DNA from: CATOSK01 sp963665735
GTDB taxonomy: Bacteria > Chloroflexota > Dehalococcoidia > Lucifugimonadales > UBA3495
Length of the DNA stretch: 64,000 bases
Direction of reading: 5' to 3'
Assembly: GCA_963665735.1 (NCBI GenBank)
Contig: OY762444.1
Location: 806,001 to 870,000 of the forward strand
The notes beneath the pieces were generated by a model. That model ran no database searches, was not told the origin of the DNA, and was given only the letters and a program-made list of their open reading frames with translations. The translations under genes and the position numbers were made by a program. Of the stretch, positions 16,157-25,135 are shown piece by piece. Every line of letters starts with the position of its first letter. The first letter of the stretch is position 1.

Positions 16157-17084
16157 CGCCCAACCGGATTCGGGGATCCAGCACCGGGTAAATCAGGTCA
16201 ACAATCAGGTTGGCCAGCACAAACAGCGTCGTGCCGATAAGCACCACGGCCATGATGACCGGGTAATCCCGGGCAAACAGGGACTCAATCGCCAGCAGCC
16301 CAACCCCCGGTATCCCAAAGAAAATTTCCACGATGAACGAGCCGCTGGCCAGGCCGGCCAGGGAAAATCCCAGGGTAGTCACCACGGGAATCAAGGCGTT
16401 GCGCAGGACGTGACGGGTACGCACCACGAACTCGGACAGACCCTTGGCCCGCGCCGTCCTCACGTAATCCTGATGCACCACGTCCAGGGTGCTGGCCCGG
16501 GTCAGCCGGGTAACGATGGCTACCCCCGGAATCCCCAGCACCATCGCCGGCATGATAATGCGGGTGTCGAAAAAACCGCCCCAACCGTGGGTGGGCAGGA
16601 TGTCCAGCCATAACGCAAACACGATTAGCAGCACGGGGGCGGTCAGGAAGACGGGCAACGATTGGGCCAGCAACGTCATCGCCACCGCCGAAGTGTCCCA
16701 GGGAGTGCCTTGTTTCAGGGCCGAAAAGAGGCCAATGGGTATGCCCAACCCCAGGGAGATAATCAACGCCGCCACGTTCAACTGGAGGGACACCGGGATT
16801 TTCTTCCAGAGCAGTTCGGCTACCGTCCGGCCCCGGTACTTGTAGCTCTCCCCAAAGTCGCCCCGCACGGCGTTGCTGATATACCGGACGTACTGCACCA
16901 TAACGGGGTCGTCGAGGCCCCGCTGCTGGCGGATGCGCTCGACTACCTCCGGGTCCCGGTGCTGGCCCAACAGCAGTTGCACCGGGTCGCCAGGCCCGAA
17001 TTGGCCCAGGGCGAAGGTTATGAAGGACACCATGAACAACAGGAACGGCGTCCACAACAACCTGCGCCCGATATAGATTCCCAA
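16137..17084 (-). CDS. Peptide/nickel-type ABC transporter permease (DppB-like)
   Basis: The 315-residue product starts MGIYIGRRLLWTPFLLFMVSFITFAL and shows the DppB/OppB pattern: GDPVQLLLGQHRDPEVVERIRQQRGLDDP, then GDFGESYKYRGRTVAELL, and the EAA loop QDYVRTARAKGLSEFVVRTRHVLRNALIP. It starts with TTG at 17084. It lies 43 bases after the binding-protein gene and overlaps the DppC-like gene, forming a three-gene transport operon. Confidence 0.93.
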   Translation of the reverse strand: MGIYIGRRLLWTPFLLFMVSFITFALGQFGPGDPVQLLLGQHRDPEVVERIRQQRGLDDPVMVQYVRYISNAVRGDFGESYKYRGRTVAELLWKKIPVSLQLNVAALIISLGLGIPIGLFSALKQGTPWDTSAVAMTLLAQSLPVFLTAPVLLIVFALWLDILPTHGWGGFFDTRIIMPAMVLGIPGVAIVTRLTRASTLDVVHQDYVRTARAKGLSEFVVRTRHVLRNALIPVVTTLGFSLAGLASGSFIVEIFFGIPGVGLLAIESLFARDYPVIMAVVLIGTTLFVLANLIVDLIYPVLDPRIRLGGGYVAG

Positions 17085-17127
17085 GCTGCGTCTCTCCCGC
17101 CAGCGATGCTTTCAGTCCGGCGCGCCC

Positions 17128-18795
17128 TTAATTCTCGAAGTAGATGTAACGGTACTTGGGAATGGTCATCTGGGTCAGGTGGTAGTCCTTGACGCTGGGC
17201 TTAATCAGGGCGTAGTTCTCGCCGCTGTTCCAGAGCAGAATCCAGGGGGCGTCGTCGAGAATCATTTGCTCGATACGGTTGTAGGTCTCGAACCGCTTTT
17301 GACGGTCCCTTTCCACCCGGGCCTCTTCCAGCAGACGGTCAACTTCGGGGTTGCTGTAATTGGTCTGGTTGTTGTCGCTCTTGGAGTGGAAAAGGATGTC
17401 CAGGAAATTCTCCGGGTCGGGGTAGTCGGCGCCCCACCCAATGCTGAACATCTGGAACCGCTTGTCGTGCAGGTCGTCAAGGAAGGTAGCCCATTCGGTT
17501 TGCAGGATGTCCACCTGGATGCCCAACTCATCCTCCCAGGACTTGGTTATCGCCTCGATGGTGGGAGGCACGTCGGCGCCGAAACTGCCGGTAATGTTCA
17601 GGGTTATGCGGGGCAGGTTTTCCAGGTCGTCCCCATACTTGGATTCGGCCACCAACTGCCTGGCCCGTTCCGGGTCGAAATCGTAGGTTTTCAGGTTTTT
17701 GTTGTAGGAAGGAAAACCGGGGGGAATAATGCCCCTGGCCGGGGTGCCGGCGTTCTCCAGCACGTTGGTGGCGATGGATTCCCGGTCTATTGCCAGGTTC
17801 AACGCCAGCCGCACCTTGGGGTCGTCAAAGGGCGGTTCCGCTACGTTCATGCCCAGGTAGGAAACGGAAAACCCGCCCGGTATGTTGTGCAGTTCGGCGT
17901 TAAGGGGGTCGTTGGGGTCCAACACCCGGTCCAGGTCGGCCAGGCTTACGCCGGTCAAGTGAATTTCGTCGTTTTCATACATCAGCATGGAAGAACCGCC
18001 GCTGAGAATGAACTCGATTTCGTCCAGGTAAGCCGGCTCCCGGTGGTAGTTGTCGTTGCGGACGAATCGCATCAACTCCCCGACTTCGTACTGGGCCAAC
18101 TTGAAAGGGCCGGTGCCGTTGGGGTTGCGCAGCCATTCGCTGCCGCCGTCGCCCACGTTGTCCTGGTCCAGGATAAAGGCGGTGGGGTAGGTGAGTTTCG
18201 CCAAAAAGTAGGCTTTGGGCGCGTCAATGGTGATTTCAACGGTGTAGTCGTCCACCACCCGGACGCCGGAAATTTCCGTGGCGTTGCCATCCAACTTGTC
18301 CTTGACTCCCACGATGTCCGACAAGTAGGTTTCGGCCACCGGAGACTGGGTTTCCGGGGCTGCCGCCCGTTCCAAAGACCACTTCACGTCCTGGGCCGTC
18401 ACCGGCGACCCGTCATGGAACTTGGCGTTGCGCCGCAGGTTGAAGGTGTAGGTCAGGCCGTCGGCGCTGGTGTCAATGGACTCGGCCAGGTCCGGCACCA
18501 CTTCCAGGTCCAGACTAAGAGACACCAAGCCGCCGAAAATTTCGTTGACCAGGATTCCCGAAATGTTGTCGGTGGTCAGGTGGGGGTCCAGGGTCGGCGG
18601 GTCGGCGAACAGGCGCACCAGCTTGCCGCCCTGCCGTCCGTCAACCGCGGCCATATCCTCTTGGGTCGAATCGTTGGCAGCCGGCTGTCCCTCAGCCGCG
18701 GTTTCCTCTTCGGGTTCGGCAGCGCCGCCGCAAGCAACCAGACCAACCAGCAGCAAGACGCCGCAAAGAGTTGCGATAATGGGTTTCCAATTCAT
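17128..18795 (-). CDS. ABC transporter substrate-binding lipoprotein, family 5 (peptide/nickel type)
   Basis: The product carries a lipoprotein signal (MNWKPIIATLCGVLLLVGLVAC; lipobox LVAC) and an acidic linker, then family 5 binding-protein features: GGKLVRLFADPPTLDPHLTT, DGLTYTFNLRRNAKFHDGSPVTAQDVKWSLER and FQMFSIGWGADYPDPENFLD. Family 5 proteins bind oligopeptides or similar solutes and feed DppBC-type channels. I chose ATG 18795 because AAGGTGATGAGG gives proper spacing; ATG 18801 and GTG 18804 are in frame. It heads the transport operon. Confidence 0.92.
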   Translation of the reverse strand: MNWKPIIATLCGVLLLVGLVACGGAAEPEEETAAEGQPAANDSTQEDMAAVDGRQGGKLVRLFADPPTLDPHLTTDNISGILVNEIFGGLVSLSLDLEVVPDLAESIDTSADGLTYTFNLRRNAKFHDGSPVTAQDVKWSLERAAAPETQSPVAETYLSDIVGVKDKLDGNATEISGVRVVDDYTVEITIDAPKAYFLAKLTYPTAFILDQDNVGDGGSEWLRNPNGTGPFKLAQYEVGELMRFVRNDNYHREPAYLDEIEFILSGGSSMLMYENDEIHLTGVSLADLDRVLDPNDPLNAELHNIPGGFSVSYLGMNVAEPPFDDPKVRLALNLAIDRESIATNVLENAGTPARGIIPPGFPSYNKNLKTYDFDPERARQLVAESKYGDDLENLPRITLNITGSFGADVPPTIEAITKSWEDELGIQVDILQTEWATFLDDLHDKRFQMFSIGWGADYPDPENFLDILFHSKSDNNQTNYSNPEVDRLLEEARVERDRQKRFETYNRIEQMILDDAPWILLWNSGENYALIKPSVKDYHLTQMTIPKYRYIYFEN

Positions 18796-19088
18796 CCTCA
18801 TCACCTTACCGTTGGGCTTCCGGCGTCCGCCGCCAACGTCATTCTAGTTAACAACCGCATTATAATTCAACGCAGGTTCCGGGGGATTCCCGACAGGTTT
18901 GGGAGTTTTAACCACTTGACCGCCGTTGTTGAAAGGTCGGGGCGTCTCCCCATACCCTGCGGAGGGCCGGCACGGTTGCCGTTGGCGCGTTGCCGCCTTG
19001 TAACCCGTTTGCCTTTTTGATACGATTGTATCGTTGGATTGGATGCGTTCGGGGAATTTCGTCCTTGAACCGGCAAAACAACCAGCAC

Positions 19089-19165
19089 GGCGAGCGTAGC
19101 CCAGTGGTAAAGGCGCCTGTCTGTGGCACAGGAGATCACGGGTTCGAACCCCGTCGCTCGCCCCA
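19089..19165 (+). tRNA. tRNA-His (GTG), CCA encoded
   Basis: Acceptor GCGAGCG (19090-19096) pairs with CGCTCGC (19155-19161). The anticodon stem CCTGT/ACAGG holds loop CTGTGGC, giving anticodon GTG. The T-arm is ACGGG-TTCGAAC-CCCGT. A G at 19089 can pair with C73 at 19162, matching the extra G-1 that is the identity element of tRNA-His. CCA is encoded at 19163-19165. Confidence 0.97.
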
Positions 19166-19190
19166 ACTTTCCCGGGGAAACGCCTCTATT

Positions 19191-19266
19191 GCGCTCGTAG
19201 CTCAATGGACAGAGCACTGGGCTTCGGACCCAGGGGTTGCGGGTTCGAGTCCTGCCGGGCGCGCCA
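19191..19266 (+). tRNA. tRNA-Arg (TCG), CCA encoded
   Basis: Acceptor GCGCTCG (19191-19197) pairs with CGGGCGC (19256-19262) with one G-U type pair. The anticodon stem CTGGG/CCCAG holds loop CTTCGGA, giving anticodon TCG for CGA codons. The T-loop TTCGAGT is standard and CCA is encoded at 19264-19266. It follows tRNA-His by 25 bases, so both probably come from one transcript. Confidence 0.97.
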
Positions 19267-19386
19267 TTCTTCCGTTGATTCCCGTGTTGTCCGGTGTCTT
19301 CGCCGAAAATCTTTCTGGCGACCAGGATTCTGGGCCGGGGGGATTGCAAAGTCCATATCCCAACGATGGGGATACATTCCACCGAG

Positions 19387-19436
19387 TTAGCGCTCACCCC
19401 CATCCTAACCTTCCCCCGTCAAGGGGGAAGGGACTA
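19387..19436 (+). repeat. C/G-rich hairpin repeat
   Basis: GCTCACCCCCATCCTAACC, then CTTCCCCCGTCAAGGGGGAAGGGA. It is one more copy of the family seen at 2451-2590, in the same orientation, downstream of the tRNAs. Confidence 0.7.
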
Positions 19437-19587
19437 TTGGAACGCCTCCCAACACTGTTCCTACCAACTTTGCAATCGTCCGGGGTTCTTCGCCGGGGCG
19501 TTGTGCCGCGCCCGGCATGGTGCTAACATCCCGGCAACAGTGTCCCGCCTTTTCAGGAAATCCGCATTGGCAATCAGGAGGACAGCA

Positions 19588-20583
19588 ATGGCAGACTTGG
19601 TACTGGGGCTGGCGTCGTCCCACAGCCCGCAGCTTAGCACCGCCGCCGACGGTTGGGCCGGCCGGGGCGAACGGGACAAGGGCAACCCGGAACTTATCGG
19701 CCCGGACGGGATTACCTCCAATTACGAAGACCTGCTGGCCCGGACGGACGTGGCCCGCATCGCCAAGGAAATTACCCCGGAAGTCTTTGAACGGCGTCAC
19801 CAACAGAACCAGAAAGCCATCGCCCGGCTGGCCCAAAGCCTGTACGACGCCAACCTGGACGTGCTGGTTATGGTGGGCGACGACCAGCAGGAATACCTGC
19901 TCAACGACAATATGCCGGCTTTCAGCGTTTACTGGGGCGAACAGGTCAAGGTGGCCGGCCACGAGGCCACTCCCGCCACCGGCAACCGCCTGCTTATCGG
20001 TTACGCCACCGAAGACCAACAAGCCCCGATTAACGCCGGGTTGGGCCGGCACATCATCGAGCATCTAATCGAGGAAGAGTTTGACGTTGGTTCCTCCAAT
20101 TTCCTCGACCCCTCGAAAGGCGGACGGGCCAAGGGAGGAATCGGACACGCTTTCGGGTACGTTTACAACCGGCTGATGATTGACGGGGTGATTCCCACGG
20201 TGCCAATCATGCTCAACACCTACTACCCGCCCAACCAGCCTACTCCCAAGCGGTGCTACGACCTGGGCCGGGCTATCAAGGACGCCATCGGTTCCTGGGC
20301 CGGCGACGCGCGGGTTGGAATTTTGGCCTCCGGCGGGTTAAGTCATTTCGTGGTGGACGAAGAGCTTGACCAGGCAGCCTTGGCGGCCATGAAGGACAAG
20401 AGCGTAGCCAAGCTGATGGAGTTGCCCCGGGAAAAGCTCAACTCCGGCAGTTCGGAAATCCGCAACTGGATGGTGGTAACGGGCGCGACGGAACATTTGG
20501 ACATGGAATTGGTGGACTACGTTCCCTGCTACCGTTCTCCCGCCGGCACCGGCTGCGCGATGGGGTTCGCCACTTGGGGCTAA
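19588..20583 (+). CDS. Class III extradiol dioxygenase, LigB family
   Basis: From ATG 19588, preceded by AGGAGGACAGCA, the product has 331 residues. It resembles the catalytic (LigB/protocatechuate 4,5-dioxygenase beta) subunit family: LVLGLASSHSPQLS at the N-terminus (first metal histidine), LDVLVMVGDDQQEYL, IGHAFGYVYNRLM, and the late GILASGGLSHFVVDEELD block with another metal-site histidine. These non-heme iron enzymes open catechol-type rings, though many environmental homologues have unknown substrates. No separate alpha subunit is next door. A perfect hairpin follows the stop. Confidence 0.85.
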   Translation: MADLVLGLASSHSPQLSTAADGWAGRGERDKGNPELIGPDGITSNYEDLLARTDVARIAKEITPEVFERRHQQNQKAIARLAQSLYDANLDVLVMVGDDQQEYLLNDNMPAFSVYWGEQVKVAGHEATPATGNRLLIGYATEDQQAPINAGLGRHIIEHLIEEEFDVGSSNFLDPSKGGRAKGGIGHAFGYVYNRLMIDGVIPTVPIMLNTYYPPNQPTPKRCYDLGRAIKDAIGSWAGDARVGILASGGLSHFVVDEELDQAALAAMKDKSVAKLMELPREKLNSGSSEIRNWMVVTGATEHLDMELVDYVPCYRSPAGTGCAMGFATWG

Positions 20584-20615
20584 GCATCCCCGGCGCTGAT
20601 TCTCCCCGCTAACCC

Positions 20616-20643
20616 GTAGGGACACGGCAAGCCGTGTCCCTAC
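20616..20643. terminator. Bidirectional hairpin between convergent genes
   Basis: GTAGGGACACGGC, AA, GCCGTGTCCCTAC: a 13-bp perfect stem. It lies between the dioxygenase gene and the convergent amidohydrolase gene, with no long T run, so it may be a terminator or a dispersed palindrome. Confidence 0.5.
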
Positions 20644-20692
20644 GCCATTTGCCGGGATTTAGCCGGGGCGCAATTGCGACTGGCGAGGATTC

Positions 20693-20767
20693 CTGGATTC
20701 CGGCCTTCGCCGGAATGACGGGTTGGGACAGAAGGATTACCAGGTTCCGGCGTAGGCCGGTATGACG
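20693..20767 (+). repeat. Two solo arms of the 97-bp family
   Basis: A right arm with loop CTTC occupies 20693-20720, and a second arm (TTCCGGCGTAGGCCGGTATGACGG) lies at about 20754-20767 and its flanks. Both fall in the convergent intergenic region before the amidohydrolase stop. Confidence 0.7.
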
Positions 20768-20791
20768 GGATTGGAGGTCAAACGCCAGGCA

Positions 20792-22333
20792 TCAACTGCG
20801 GCTGTTGAACTGGTAGAAAGGCGCTCCCATTGCCGGTGGCAGGCTACGATAGAACCGCTCGGCGTAGGGGGCCAAGCGACGCACCATTTCCCGGGTGGCC
20901 CGGACTTCCGGCTCCAATGGACGGTCGAACCGGGCCTTTAGTTCGGCCAGCACGTCGGCCTTGTTTACCTTGGTGTGGACGCCGCCCTGCATGACCGTTT
21001 CCCCGTCAATTATCACGGTGTCAATGTCCCCGGACTTGGCCCGGTAAAGCAGGGCATCCACCGGGGAGATTTCGTCGTCCAGGTAGGGAGTTTCCACGTT
21101 GTCCAGACGCACCAGAGACAGGTCGGCCCGCCGGCCCGGTTCCAGCGCCCCGATTTCTCCTCCGAAAAATGTCGGGGCCGCTCCGTTGGCAGTTGCCATT
21201 TGGAGGGTTTGATGGGTGGTAATGGCCGGCGCGCCGATGCCGGGCTGACGGTGCAGCTTGCTGACCAACCGCATTTCCTGAACCATGTCGTCATCGTCGT
21301 TAATGGCGGTGCTGTCGGTGCCCATAGCGACGTTCACGCCGCCGGCCAGCAGGGCGTTGACCGGGGCGATGCCGTTTTTCAGGCGCAGGTTGGAGCTGGC
21401 ATTGTGGCAGACCGTGGCCCCCGACGCCGCCAACAGTTCAATGTCGGCCTCGGTCAGCCAAACCGAATGAGCGCAGGACAACTCCGGCCCCAAAAATTCC
21501 AGTTCGTGCAGATGCTCCACCGGGGTCTTGCCCCAAGTCCTGATGCCGTAGTCCTTTTGGTAGCTGCTCTCTACCAAGTGCATATGGATGCCGGTCTGGT
21601 AACGCCGGGCGTATTCCTTGGCGCGCTGCAAGAAATCGTCCGAGTTCCATTGCACGTTGGCGGGACTTAGCAGGGTCTTGACCTTATCCCCTACTTCGGC
21701 CTGGTGCCGGCGGTGCAGCCGCTCAAACAGCGCGAAATACTCGTCGTCGGTCATATCGGTAACGGCCAGGTATTTTCTTACGCCGTCGGCCAAATCGGCC
21801 GGCAACCCGGACAAGAAACTTTCGTCCCCGGCGTAAACTACCCGGTTCTGGTTGCGGAAATACATGGAGAAAGCCACCCTCATGCCGGCGTCGAGAAACC
21901 CCCGCAGCACGTCGGCGACGTCCTGTTCCAGGGTATCAACCGGGGTTTGGGGGTGGTTGTACATGACGGTGGTAGTTCCCGATTCCACCATCTGCAAAGC
22001 GGTGTAGAGGGTCATCAAGTAAAGGTCGTAAGGCCGCCGTCCCCAACCGGCCAGAATCCAGGTTTCCAGGGAATCGTCGCAGGTGCCCATTTGCAGGGTG
22101 GTCACGCCCCGCCCGTGGTGGTGGGCGTTGACGAAACCGGGGATAACCGCGTAACCCGGCCCGCCTAGTTCTATGTCGGGTTGAAAACGCTCCCGCAATT
22201 CCCGGTACGGCCCGACTTCAACGATAAGACCGTCTTGTTGAAAGACGGCGCCGTCGTCAACAACCGTACTGCTGTCCGCCTCGACGCCGGCCCGGACAAT
22301 GACGTGCTTGCCGCGAATCAGGGATGAAGTCAT
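20792..22333 (-). CDS. Amidohydrolase, TRZ/ATZ (chlorohydrolase/cytosine deaminase-like) family
   Basis: The 513-residue product has all expected elements of the Atz/Trz subfamily: YAVIPGFVNAHHHGRG (HxH metal motif), GIHMHLVES (third metal histidine), SCAHSVWLTEADIELLAASGATVCHNASSN and the catalytic aspartate in VNVAMGTDSTAINDDDD. It ends with the C-terminal beta-sandwich typical for the family. These zinc or iron enzymes deaminate or dechlorinate N-heterocycles or hydrolyse related amidines. The substrate cannot be set from sequence. ATG start at 22333; the epimerase gene lies 82 bases upstream on the same strand. Confidence 0.9.
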   Translation of the reverse strand: MTSSLIRGKHVIVRAGVEADSSTVVDDGAVFQQDGLIVEVGPYRELRERFQPDIELGGPGYAVIPGFVNAHHHGRGVTTLQMGTCDDSLETWILAGWGRRPYDLYLMTLYTALQMVESGTTTVMYNHPQTPVDTLEQDVADVLRGFLDAGMRVAFSMYFRNQNRVVYAGDESFLSGLPADLADGVRKYLAVTDMTDDEYFALFERLHRRHQAEVGDKVKTLLSPANVQWNSDDFLQRAKEYARRYQTGIHMHLVESSYQKDYGIRTWGKTPVEHLHELEFLGPELSCAHSVWLTEADIELLAASGATVCHNASSNLRLKNGIAPVNALLAGGVNVAMGTDSTAINDDDDMVQEMRLVSKLHRQPGIGAPAITTHQTLQMATANGAAPTFFGGEIGALEPGRRADLSLVRLDNVETPYLDDEISPVDALLYRAKSGDIDTVIIDGETVMQGGVHTKVNKADVLAELKARFDRPLEPEVRATREMVRRLAPYAERFYRSLPPAMGAPFYQFNSRS

Positions 22334-22415
22334 CCGGCCATCTCCGTTGCGGGGTTTCCCAATTCGGTCAACCCCAATCCTGAATCCAGCCTTGATGGAG
22401 AAAGGACTACTGATT

Positions 22416-23402
22416 TCAGTCGAAAAACTCGGCGGAACGCCGCCATTCCACGTAAGCGGTCAACCCGGCGGCCAGGTCGTACTTGGGTTCCCACCCGAAG
22501 TCCCGCCATAACCGTTGCCCGGACATCGGCCCGCGGGACGGTTCGGCGCCGATGGGCCTCGGCCCGGGAGTCTGTACTTCCGCGACTTCCAACTCCGGGT
22601 AAAGGGCCTGCAACTGCTCCAACATCCGGCGCGGGGTTATCCATTCCCCGGCGGTGACGTTGTAAAGGTCGTGGGGGATTTCCGGGGCGTCCAGAACCGT
22701 CCGCACCCCGTCGGCGGTGTCGGCGGCGTAGGTAAAGTCGCGGCCGGCGGCGGTGGGGTCGAATTGAATGACCTCGCCCCGCAGCAGCCCGCCCGTCCAC
22801 TGGTAGGGCAGGGACATATTGCTGCGATGGCCCGTTACCCGCTCCATCGGGCCGTAGGGGGTGCTCAACCGCAGGCTGGCGGCGGTGAAACCGTGAAGTT
22901 GGCCGTAACGCCGGGTCATGGCTTCGCTGGCCAGCTTGCTGATGCTGTAAAGGTTTTCCGGTTGAGCGTGGTCATCCTCGTTGAAGGTTTGGTCAGGGGA
23001 GCGAGCCATGCCGTAGGCCGCGCCGGAACTAACGTAGATGAAACGGTCAACGCCGGCCAACCGGGCCAACTCCAGCAGGTTGGTGGTGCCGGTGATGTTT
23101 ATGTCCAGTATATCCCGGCTGCGGGTGGTTTCCAGGTCAGCCCGGTTGACGGTGAACACCGCGGCGTGAACCACCTTGTCAATGGACGACCCGGCCAGCA
23201 TTTCCTCCAGGGATGCCCAATCCAGTATGTCTCCGGTGAAGAAAGAAACCTCGTCGGCAAGCGGCCCCAGGAAGTCGCGCAACAGGGCATCGGGCGGGCT
23301 GATGTCGTGGCAGATGACCTCATGCCCGTTGGCCGCCAGGTCGCGGACTATGTTGGCTCCAACAAATCCGGCGCCGCCGGTTACCAATGTCGTCAATTCC
23401 AA
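22416..23402 (-). CDS. NAD-dependent epimerase/dehydratase (extended SDR)
   Basis: The 328-residue product begins with the Rossmann motif TTLVTGGAGFVGANIVRDLAANGHEVICHD. The catalytic serine region FIYVSSGAAYG and the YxxxK motif (LYSISKLASEAM) are intact, and RLSTPYGP follows. Extended SDRs convert nucleotide sugars or reduce related substrates. Two in-frame TTG codons (23402 and 23396) are candidate starts behind AAGGGTGG; 23396 would give MTTLVTGG. It is likely co-transcribed with the downstream amidohydrolase. Confidence 0.88.
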   Translation of the reverse strand: MELTTLVTGGAGFVGANIVRDLAANGHEVICHDISPPDALLRDFLGPLADEVSFFTGDILDWASLEEMLAGSSIDKVVHAAVFTVNRADLETTRSRDILDINITGTTNLLELARLAGVDRFIYVSSGAAYGMARSPDQTFNEDDHAQPENLYSISKLASEAMTRRYGQLHGFTAASLRLSTPYGPMERVTGHRSNMSLPYQWTGGLLRGEVIQFDPTAAGRDFTYAADTADGVRTVLDAPEIPHDLYNVTAGEWITPRRMLEQLQALYPELEVAEVQTPGPRPIGAEPSRGPMSGQRLWRDFGWEPKYDLAAGLTAYVEWRRSAEFFD

Positions 23403-23512
23403 CCACCCTTGAAACGTCGGAGACGGACTCGCCCGGCCCAGCCGGGAACGGTTGCAGTCTAAAACTCCGGCCCCAGACCGTCAAACGCCTGCCGCCATGT
23501 AATCGCCCCCGG

Positions 23513-24853
23513 CTAACCTCCCGGACTGGGCCGGGTTCCCAGGGTAATGGTCAGGGTTTCCCGCTCTCCGCCGCTGCGGATAACCTCGGCCTCAATTTCA
23601 TCCCCCGGACGGGTGTTGTCGATAAGGTAGGTGATGAGTTGGTCCATGTCCTCAATCTCAGACCCGTCAATCGCCACAACAACGTCGCCCCCCACCGGAA
23701 AATCCACGCCGTCCATTGGTTCCGACGACTCGCTGCCCACCATCCCCCCCTGGGCCGCCGGCCCGTCGGGAGACATTTCGATGATTAACGCGCCCCGGGT
23801 ATCGCGGGGAAGGCCGTTGGCCTCGGCCATGTCGCCGCCGACGCTGGCCCCGCTGATTCCCAACCAGGAGTATTCGTACTTGCCCGTTTCAATCAGGCTG
23901 GGGATAACCTTCTTGGCGGTGTTGATTGGGACGGCGAAACCGATGCCGGAGTTGGCCCCGGTGCGGCTGATAATCTGGCTGGTAACGCCGATGACCTGCC
24001 CGCGCCGGTCCAGCAGCGGCCCCCCGGAGTTGCCCGGGTTGATGGGGGCGTCGGTCTGGATAACCTGGGGTATGGAAAACTGGCTGTTGCCGCTGCGAAT
24101 CGTCCGGCCTACTGCGCTGATGATGCCGTCGGTGATGGTAAATTCCTGGCCGAAAGGGTTGCCCAAGGCCAGGGCAAAGTGGCCGGGTAGAACCGCGGAA
24201 CTGTCCCCCAATTCCACCGCCGGCATCCGGTAATCGGTTTCCTCAACCTGCAAGACGGCCAGGTCGGAATCCGGGTCGCTGCCCAGGACTTCCGCCTGCA
24301 ATTCGGTGCGGTCGGCGAAAGTAACGGTTATCCGGTTGGCCCCGTCAATGACGTGGTGGTTGGTAACAATGCGGCCCTGGTCGTCCCAAACAAAGCCGGA
24401 ACCGCCGCTCAACCCGAAATTGAAGGGAATTCGGGGCGAGTCCTGTCCCTCCATACCGTCGCCAAAACTGGCAAAGGCCCGCACTTGCACCACCGAAGGC
24501 ACCAAACGGTCATAAATCCCGGTAAGGACTTTTTCATGGGCCTCCAGGACTGCCTCCGGGGGAATTTCCAACGGTTCCCGGGGCAAGTCCGACAATACCT
24601 TTACCGAAGGTTCGACGGTATCGCCCGCGACGATGGTTTGGTCTCCCGTGGACTCAGCGGGCGCGGTTTCCACCACCGGGGCCGGGGCTATCTCTTTTTC
24701 CGGCGTCAGTTGGCTTATTGCATAACCGCAGCCGGTCAGCGACAGACTCAACGCCACCAAGAGCGCCATCAACGCAAACGCCCGCACACGCCGGCCCATG
24801 AAGGTTCGGGCCGGCGTATCTGAAATGCCACTCCTGGACTTTAACTCTCCCAT
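23513..24853 (-). CDS. HtrA/DegP-type serine protease with PDZ domain, predicted lipoprotein
   Basis: Reading from ATG 24853 (GAGG 8 bases upstream) gives a 446-residue protein. A signal RRVRAFALMALLVALSLSLTGC ends in a lipobox, so the enzyme is probably anchored outside the membrane. The trypsin-like domain has the triad His (IVTNHHVIDG), Asp (DPDSDLAVLQV) and Ser (NPGNSGGPLLD). One PDZ domain occupies the C-terminal 100 residues (GALIIEMSPDGPAAQGGM, VVVAIDGSEIEDMDQL). Such proteases handle misfolded envelope proteins. It is transcribed divergently from the DUF255 gene. Confidence 0.93.
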   Translation of the reverse strand: MGELKSRSGISDTPARTFMGRRVRAFALMALLVALSLSLTGCGYAISQLTPEKEIAPAPVVETAPAESTGDQTIVAGDTVEPSVKVLSDLPREPLEIPPEAVLEAHEKVLTGIYDRLVPSVVQVRAFASFGDGMEGQDSPRIPFNFGLSGGSGFVWDDQGRIVTNHHVIDGANRITVTFADRTELQAEVLGSDPDSDLAVLQVEETDYRMPAVELGDSSAVLPGHFALALGNPFGQEFTITDGIISAVGRTIRSGNSQFSIPQVIQTDAPINPGNSGGPLLDRRGQVIGVTSQIISRTGANSGIGFAVPINTAKKVIPSLIETGKYEYSWLGISGASVGGDMAEANGLPRDTRGALIIEMSPDGPAAQGGMVGSESSEPMDGVDFPVGGDVVVAIDGSEIEDMDQLITYLIDNTRPGDEIEAEVIRSGGERETLTITLGTRPSPGG

Positions 24854-25135
24854 CAGAAAACCTCGCTCCAAGGCTCTGGAAATCTCAAAAATTCCAAATC
24901 AGGGTTGCTAACAAGGCCGCCCCATTTCGTATCTACGCCGCACCATCGCCGCACGGATTCCCTACCGGGCCCTGGTTGGTAGCCTACCGTATAAGGTGGC
25001 CCGGCCAAGCGGTTTGCTTTTGTTGAAAAACACCTATCCCTATGCTAACGTAATCCGGCGTGTTTGCGTAGGGTGTCAACCCGTCCGCGTCCCAACTCCC
25101 GCTACCGGATTCAAGCCGCTAGCTATGGTTTCGCC

